9,463 nucleotides of DNA from an uncultured Spirochaetaceae bacterium (lineage in GTDB: Bacteria; Spirochaetota; Spirochaetia; Sphaerochaetales; Sphaerochaetaceae), in assembly GCA_946410375.1 (NCBI GenBank), contig CAMKAB010000022.1, forward strand, positions 1-9,463, in the 5' to 3' direction. A program made the translations under genes and the position numbers. The notes under the pieces are model-generated. The model did no database searches and had not been told where the DNA came from. It worked only from the letters and a program-made list of their open reading frames with translations. Numbering within the stretch: the first letter of the stretch is position 1; each line of letters starts with the position of its first letter. This document shows, in pieces, positions 5,727 through 9,463 of the stretch.

Positions 5727-5753
5727 ATTATACAATATTTTCACTCTTGTAAA
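5727..5753 (-). promoter_or_regulatory. Candidate promoter of the lipoprotein gene
   Basis: On the minus strand there is a perfect TATAAT (5727-5732), with TTTACA (5748-5753) 15 nt upstream, a shorter spacer than usual. The start would be near 5720, giving a leader of about 80 nt. The surrounding gap 5642-5887 is AT-rich and shows no ORF and no convincing terminator for the amidohydrolase gene upstream of it. Confidence 0.55.
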
Positions 5754-5887
5754 CACAAACAATTTTTCATTTACGATAAAATCACGACTTTCCTGATTTT
5801 TCATCCGAAAACATATTTTTCAAGGCTCATGCAATCCTTAATGCAAACCATAAACACACGCCCCGGCTTTTTCAGTCCGACGAACGC

Positions 5888-7522
5888 TTACGCCTTGTAT
5901 GCTTCCTCACCATCCACAATGGTTGCAATCAATTTAGCATTGCCGACCTTTTCAATATCGTCGTTCAGAAAATCGCAGTCAAACACCGTCATATTAGCAA
6001 GTTTCCCGTATTCTATAGACCCCATGAGGTGCTCCTGATGCCACTGTCGAGCAACATTTATCGTCATAGCGCGTAAAGACTGCTCGCGATTAATCGCTTC
6101 TTTCGCATTATTCTGAGTATTCGCACCCGGGAACATATTCTTCGGAAGAGATCGTGTTTCCGCCATGTAGATACTCGTTTGAACGCTGAGAGAAGGCGAT
6201 ACAGGATAATCCGAATGAAAAACCGGATATGCGCCGGCATCAAAGAATGACTTGATCGGATAAGATTGGCTTGCCAGCTCCCTTCCGACAAACCCTGCTT
6301 CTATCTCGAAGAATCCCGGAATCGCCGCCGTCCAAAGCGGAGGAACAGCAGGAACAGAACCGGTATTCCCCATGCGGCGGATATCCTCATCCGTCACAAA
6401 GTGCAGATGCGCTAAAATATTGCGCTGGTCCATATTGCCGGTGATTTTTTCCGCATCCTCAATACATCCGAGCATGAAGTGCGTCGCTCCGCCGCCCTCG
6501 GAATGAGTATGAACGGAAAAACCTTCCTTATTCGCAGCCACAATCAGCTCCACCATCCTGTCATGGTTATTAAAACGCTCCACTCCATGGTACCCCGGCT
6601 CATCCTCATAGTCTTGATTCTGCCAACCGGTATGCGCTTCGGTAACTCCGTCCAAAAACGCCTTGACTCCGATAATACGGTAATATTCGCCACCGTACTT
6701 CACGCGTTCCGCCGCAATCCGGGCGATATCCCCTTTCGGGTCTTCCGTATTGTCCTGAACCAAAATGTAAGAAAATGTGCGCATTTTCAGTTTGCCCTGC
6801 ATTTCCAGTTCGTGATAAGCCCTGGAAGCGTCTTTGAAGAAAAGATCCGCACCCGCATCCGCAACGGCGACATAGCCGTTCTTCAACGCGATATCCTGCC
6901 ACGCCAAAATATAGGACTTAGCATCCTCAAAAGAAACCGGAATCTTGCTGAAAAGCTCAATTACGGGATTTTCGCAGAGATAGCCGTCCGGTTCTCCGTT
7001 CTCATCAACATGAACCATGGCCGGTCCGTATTTCTCGGCGAACGCCTTATCAACGCCAGCCCATTCCAACGCCTTGGTGTTAAGCAGACAGGAATGACCG
7101 CCTCCGGTGTTCATAATAAGCGGTTTGTCCGAGCAAATCTCATCCAAATACGCCTTGGTTATGTATTCATCGTTTTCAGTCCATCCCCCCGCCATAAAGA
7201 TTTCCTTCTGCGGATTTTTTTTCATATAATCCCTGATGATTTCCCGGTATTTGTTATAGTCGGTGGGAACGACCCGGGTAAGATCCGCCTGACCGATGGC
7301 GCGATAACCCGCCAAAAAACCGTGCGTATGAGATTCGAGGAACCCGGGATAAATGAAATTTCCGCCGTAATCCAATACCTTAGCGTCCGCATCCGCAAAT
7401 TTTTTCACATCTTCCGCCTCGCCGACATAGACGAACTTTCCGTCCTTTACAAGCGCAGCTTTGGCAAAAGGTTTCTTTTCATCCATAGTGATAATATTTC
7501 CGATAATGATTGTCTGTTTCAT
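5888..7522 (-). CDS. Metal-dependent amidohydrolase, YtcJ-like (Amidohydro_3 family)
   Basis: A 544-residue cytoplasmic hydrolase of the amidohydrolase superfamily, of normal length for YtcJ-like members. It opens with a small beta domain (IIIGNIITMDE, then ALVKDGKFVYVGE) typical of the superfamily. The metal ligands are recognisable: PGFLESHTHG (59-68, His65 and His67), GGGHS (140-144), VKAFLDGV (286-293), VHTH (337-340), LAHLHF (370-375) and HSDYP (436-440, Asp438 the likely catalytic aspartate). It closes with the usual GSIEYGKLANMTVFD return to the beta domain. Relatives hydrolyse amide or ester-like bonds, but the substrate is undefined for most and cannot be read here. There is no signal peptide. 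The ATG at 7522 follows a GGGGG ribosome site (7528-7532) with 5-nt spacing. It appears to be a single-gene unit, divergent from glgP. Confidence 0.92.
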   Translation of the reverse strand: MKQTIIIGNIITMDEKKPFAKAALVKDGKFVYVGEAEDVKKFADADAKVLDYGGNFIYPGFLESHTHGFLAGYRAIGQADLTRVVPTDYNKYREIIRDYMKKNPQKEIFMAGGWTENDEYITKAYLDEICSDKPLIMNTGGGHSCLLNTKALEWAGVDKAFAEKYGPAMVHVDENGEPDGYLCENPVIELFSKIPVSFEDAKSYILAWQDIALKNGYVAVADAGADLFFKDASRAYHELEMQGKLKMRTFSYILVQDNTEDPKGDIARIAAERVKYGGEYYRIIGVKAFLDGVTEAHTGWQNQDYEDEPGYHGVERFNNHDRMVELIVAANKEGFSVHTHSEGGGATHFMLGCIEDAEKITGNMDQRNILAHLHFVTDEDIRRMGNTGSVPAVPPLWTAAIPGFFEIEAGFVGRELASQSYPIKSFFDAGAYPVFHSDYPVSPSLSVQTSIYMAETRSLPKNMFPGANTQNNAKEAINREQSLRAMTINVARQWHQEHLMGSIEYGKLANMTVFDCDFLNDDIEKVGNAKLIATIVDGEEAYKA

Positions 7523-7646
7523 TCTTACCCCCGATTATTCTTTAGCGGATAAATCGCCGACTCAAACGCAGCTGTTTCCGCACGAACTTCAAAGTCTTCC
7601 CTCAAAAAAAATTTAAGTTCTCTTAGCTTTAAAACATTCCATAATA

Positions 7647-7676
7647 ATTTTACAGTTTGATTTCCACGTTTTTCAA
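7647..7676 (-). promoter_or_regulatory. Candidate promoter of the amidohydrolase gene
   Basis: On the minus strand TTGAAA (7671-7676) and TAAAAT (7647-7652) are 18 nt apart. The start would be near 7640, leaving a ~118-nt leader that contains an eight-T tract and otherwise nothing I recognise. Confidence 0.5.
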
Positions 7677-7702
7677 GTGAAATCTTTCAATACGACGAGA
7701 CC

Positions 7703-7726
7703 TTTACAGAATTGAATTCTGGTAAA
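7703..7726. promoter_or_regulatory. 15-bp palindrome, possible operator
   Basis: CAGAATT-G-AATTCTG (7707-7721) is a perfect inverted repeat around one central base. It is flanked by TTTA (7703-7706) and TAAA (7723-7726), which extend the symmetry if one G is skipped. Its edge lies about 30 bp upstream of the amidohydrolase -35, where a regulator could bind. No regulator gene is visible in the window. Confidence 0.5.
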
Positions 7727-7734
7727 CGGAAAAC

Positions 7735-7764
7735 CCGATTCAAACATACCCGCGTCCGAATCGG
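7735..7764. other. Inverted repeat in the amidohydrolase-glgP divergent region
   Basis: CCGATTC (7735-7741) and GAATCGG (7758-7764) form a 7-bp stem with a 16-nt loop. The loop and right arm include GCGTCCGAATC, an 11-base string also present in the 61-bp repeats at 2881-3002. It could be a hairpin or a second regulator site; no function is shown. Confidence 0.35.
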
Positions 7765-7841
7765 AAACAACGCCCTGCAGGAAAAACATTTCCTTCCATC
7801 ATCCTAATGCTCTCGCACTGTACTTTATGGCGTAAAAATGC

Positions 7842-7854
7842 TATACATTATACA
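7842..7854 (+). promoter_or_regulatory. Candidate -10 region for glgP
   Basis: Two TATACA hexamers overlap the sequence at 7842-7847 and 7849-7854. Suitably spaced -35 hexamers are poor (TGTACT at 7819, TTATGG at 7825), so the promoter may need an activator or lie elsewhere. A start near 7860 would give a leader of about 255 nt. Confidence 0.3.
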
Positions 7855-7930
7855 GGTTTTTTGCCTTTCTCCGTATCGTGAGCCGGGTAAAAACCAGGCG
7901 AATTAACAATATATTAACTATAAAAAGAGG

Positions 7931-8097
7931 AACTCCGGAACACTCTTTGTCCGGAATAACGCCGATACTCTCAGACGCTCGGAACATTCGGGAAACTCCC
8001 GAACACTCGGAATTAAACAGCTTTTCCGAAATATCCCGCACCTGCGGGGACAAGCGCGTCTTTCGGATTATTCCGCACATCTCTGTTCTGACAGAAC
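7931..8097 (+). promoter_or_regulatory. Four-hairpin leader region of glgP
   Basis: Four exact inverted repeats follow one another just before glgP. They are TCCGGA/TCCGGA (7934-7955), TTCGGG-AAACT-CCCGAA (7987-8003), a nested structure with TCCGAAA/TTTCGGA outside (8025-8031 with 8061-8067) and CCCGC/GCGGG inside (8035-8048), and GTTCT/AGAAC (8085-8097). A 15-base motif recurs at 7931, 7975 and 7994, reading AACTCCGGAACACTC in the first copy. None is followed by a T run, so these are not terminators. It matches no riboswitch consensus I know. The open frames here overlap the phosphorylase and look non-coding. Confidence 0.5.
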
Positions 8098-8116
8098 CTC
8101 GGAATAAGGAAAAAAC

Positions 8117-9463
8117 ATGGAAAATTTCAGTTCAACCAATTCTTTTGCAACATCTGAATCGCCTGTTGACGAATCATGCAGAAATGAATCAAACGAAACG
8201 CTTCAAAACGAAGCGTACCGACAAAAGAACAAAGAAGAAAGCGCAACCCGTTATGAAAAATCATCTTCCGCCATCAAGCGGGATTTCGCAGAACATCTCA
8301 AATACGATGAAGACGCGGACGAATACCACCGCACCGAACAGGCGCGCTATAAATCCCTGGCTCTCTCAATCAGAGACAGGATTTTACACCAGTGGAACAT
8401 ATCAAGAAAAGCGCAGCGGGCAAACGGCGTAAAGCGCGTATACTACCTGTCTCTTGAATTTCTTATGGGACGCGCGCTCACAAACAATATCAACAACATG
8501 GGGCTTATGAACGAAGTGAAAGAAGCCCTCTCCGACCTCGGCTATAATTACGAAGACCTTGAAGAGATCGAGCCGGATGCCGGACTCGGAAACGGAGGAC
8601 TCGGACGTCTTGCGGCGTGCTTCCTTGATTCAATGGCCACTTTAGACATTCCTTCATACGGCTACGGCATACGTTACAACTACGGAATCTTCAAACAGCT
8701 CATCAAAAACGGTTATCAATTCGAACAACCGGACAACTGGCTCCGCTACGGCAACCCGTGGGAAATCGAACGCTCCGATATACGATACAAAGTGAACTTC
8801 GGCGGAAAAGTCGAAGTTATCAATGAGGGCGGACGCGACTTTTACAAGTGGATAAACACGGAAAAAGTCATCGGAATGGCGTATGATACCCCGATAATCG
8901 GCTACGGCGGAAAAACGGTGAACACCTTAAGGCTTTGGAGCGCCAAAGCGGTGGAAGACTTTAATTTCCAGAACTTCAATCAGGGAGACTACACGCAGGC
9001 GGTACGGGACAAGGTCCTTGCGGAAAACATCTCTCAGGTTCTCTATCCGAACGACACCCAATACATGGGAAAAGTGCTTCGCTTAAAACAGCAGTATTTC
9101 TTTGTGGCGTGTTCGCTTGCGGACATAATCGCCCGATTCAAAAGAGAAGGAAAAGACTGGAGCAAACTTCCGGAGTACGCCGCGGTGCAGCTGAACGACA
9201 CACACCCGTCAATCGCCATTGCGGAACTTATGAGAATACTCGTAGACATCGAGAACATCCGCTGGAGAGACGCATGGGAAATCACGAAGCAGACCTTTGC
9301 ATACACCAACCACACCTTGATGCCTGAAGCGCTTGAAAAATGGTCGTTGCCGCTCATGGAAGAAATCCTTCCTCGCCACGTCCAGATTATTTTCGAGATA
9401 AACAAAAGATTCCTGCAGGAAGCCGTTTCCGCATTCTCCGCAGAAACTCAAATGGATGCAATC
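8117..9463 (+). CDS. glgP: Glycogen/starch phosphorylase, N-terminal 449 residues (cut by the right edge)
   Basis: Releases glucose-1-phosphate from alpha-1,4-glucans using phosphate and PLP, in the cytoplasm. Family blocks are plain: YYLSLEFLMGR (109-119), DAGLGNGGLGRLAACFLDS (154-172), YGIRYNYGIF (183-192), WLRYGNPWE (208-216), NTLRLWSAKA (269-278), LAENISQVLYPND (301-313), QLNDTHPS (358-365, His363 at the substrate site), YTNHTLMPEALE (396-407) and LPRHVQIIFEIN (418-429). A full enzyme is about 800-850 residues, so the C-terminal half with the PLP lysine lies beyond the window. The ATG at 8117 has AAGGA at 8106-8110, and an in-frame TAA at 8105-8107 rules out an earlier start. Before the conserved core there is a Ser/Asn/Glu-rich extension of about 50 residues, longer than in the E. 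coli enzyme. The frame is open to the last base. Confidence 0.97.
   Translation, partial: MENFSSTNSFATSESPVDESCRNESNETLQNEAYRQKNKEESATRYEKSSSAIKRDFAEHLKYDEDADEYHRTEQARYKSLALSIRDRILHQWNISRKAQRANGVKRVYYLSLEFLMGRALTNNINNMGLMNEVKEALSDLGYNYEDLEEIEPDAGLGNGGLGRLAACFLDSMATLDIPSYGYGIRYNYGIFKQLIKNGYQFEQPDNWLRYGNPWEIERSDIRYKVNFGGKVEVINEGGRDFYKWINTEKVIGMAYDTPIIGYGGKTVNTLRLWSAKAVEDFNFQNFNQGDYTQAVRDKVLAENISQVLYPNDTQYMGKVLRLKQQYFFVACSLADIIARFKREGKDWSKLPEYAAVQLNDTHPSIAIAELMRILVDIENIRWRDAWEITKQTFAYTNHTLMPEALEKWSLPLMEEILPRHVQIIFEINKRFLQEAVSAFSAETQMDAI

Noticed and set aside
5820..5887. Terminator after the amidohydrolase
   Set aside because: AAGG/CCTT and TGCA palindromes exist but no stable stem is followed by a T run.
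6479..7552. A 357-codon plus-strand ORF opposite the amidohydrolase
   Set aside because: Long but antisense to a gene with clear catalytic motifs; its translation has no recognisable domain and no start context.
7841..8080. A 79-codon minus-strand ORF in the glgP leader
   Set aside because: Its repeated ECSGV comes from the repeated DNA motif. There is no ribosome binding site or family resemblance.
7878..8432. A 184-codon plus-strand ORF covering the glgP leader and start
   Set aside because: It is in a different frame from glgP and overlaps over 300 bp of the clear phosphorylase sequence. The upstream part consists of the inverted repeats.

Overview
The window looks like chromosomal DNA of a spirochaete, most likely the genus Treponema. 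This is inferred from recalled family resemblance: a ~430-residue divergent PRPP synthetase, an Ala/Glu/Lys-rich treponemal-style lipoprotein, and moderate GC with AT-rich promoters. No database search was possible. Most of the content is housekeeping. I found no phage genes, transposase, CRISPR array or recognisable defence genes.

Layout from left to right. Positions 1-2706 (minus strand) hold a probable operon transcribed leftward: a divergent ribose-phosphate pyrophosphokinase (prs), a class I/II PLP aminotransferase, and the first 39 codons of an unidentified gene that runs off the left edge. The gaps are 47 and 49 bp. Positions 2707-3180 carry a low-confidence prs promoter, a GC-rich array of 61-bp tandem repeats, and the rpmB terminator. 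Positions 3181-3411 (minus) encode ribosomal protein L28 in its four-cysteine zinc form. Positions 3412-3727 hold back-to-back promoters: one leftward for rpmB and one rightward that seems to start a ~110-nt structured leader or small RNA. A second promoter lies just before tRNA-Pro(TGG) and tRNA-Arg(TCT), which are followed by a terminator.

Positions 3962-4294 lie between two converging terminators and contain a perfect-length 77-bp tandem duplication. Positions 4295-5641 (minus) encode a 448-residue lipoprotein with a lipobox, a long Ala/Glu/Lys helix with a 29-residue repeat, and a Phe-terminated beta-rich C-terminal domain. Positions 5888-7522 (minus) encode a YtcJ-type metal-dependent amidohydrolase of unknown substrate. 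The 594-bp divergent region 7523-8116 carries an amidohydrolase promoter, a near-perfect 15-bp palindrome that may be an operator, and a leader of four successive hairpins ahead of glgP. Positions 8117-9463 (plus) encode the N-terminal half of glycogen/starch phosphorylase, cut by the right edge.

Functional links between blocks are loose: nucleotide and amino-acid precursor supply, translation components, the cell envelope, and glycogen breakdown. The most interesting material is non-coding: the 61-bp array, the glgP leader, the transcript upstream of the tRNAs, and the 77-bp duplication.
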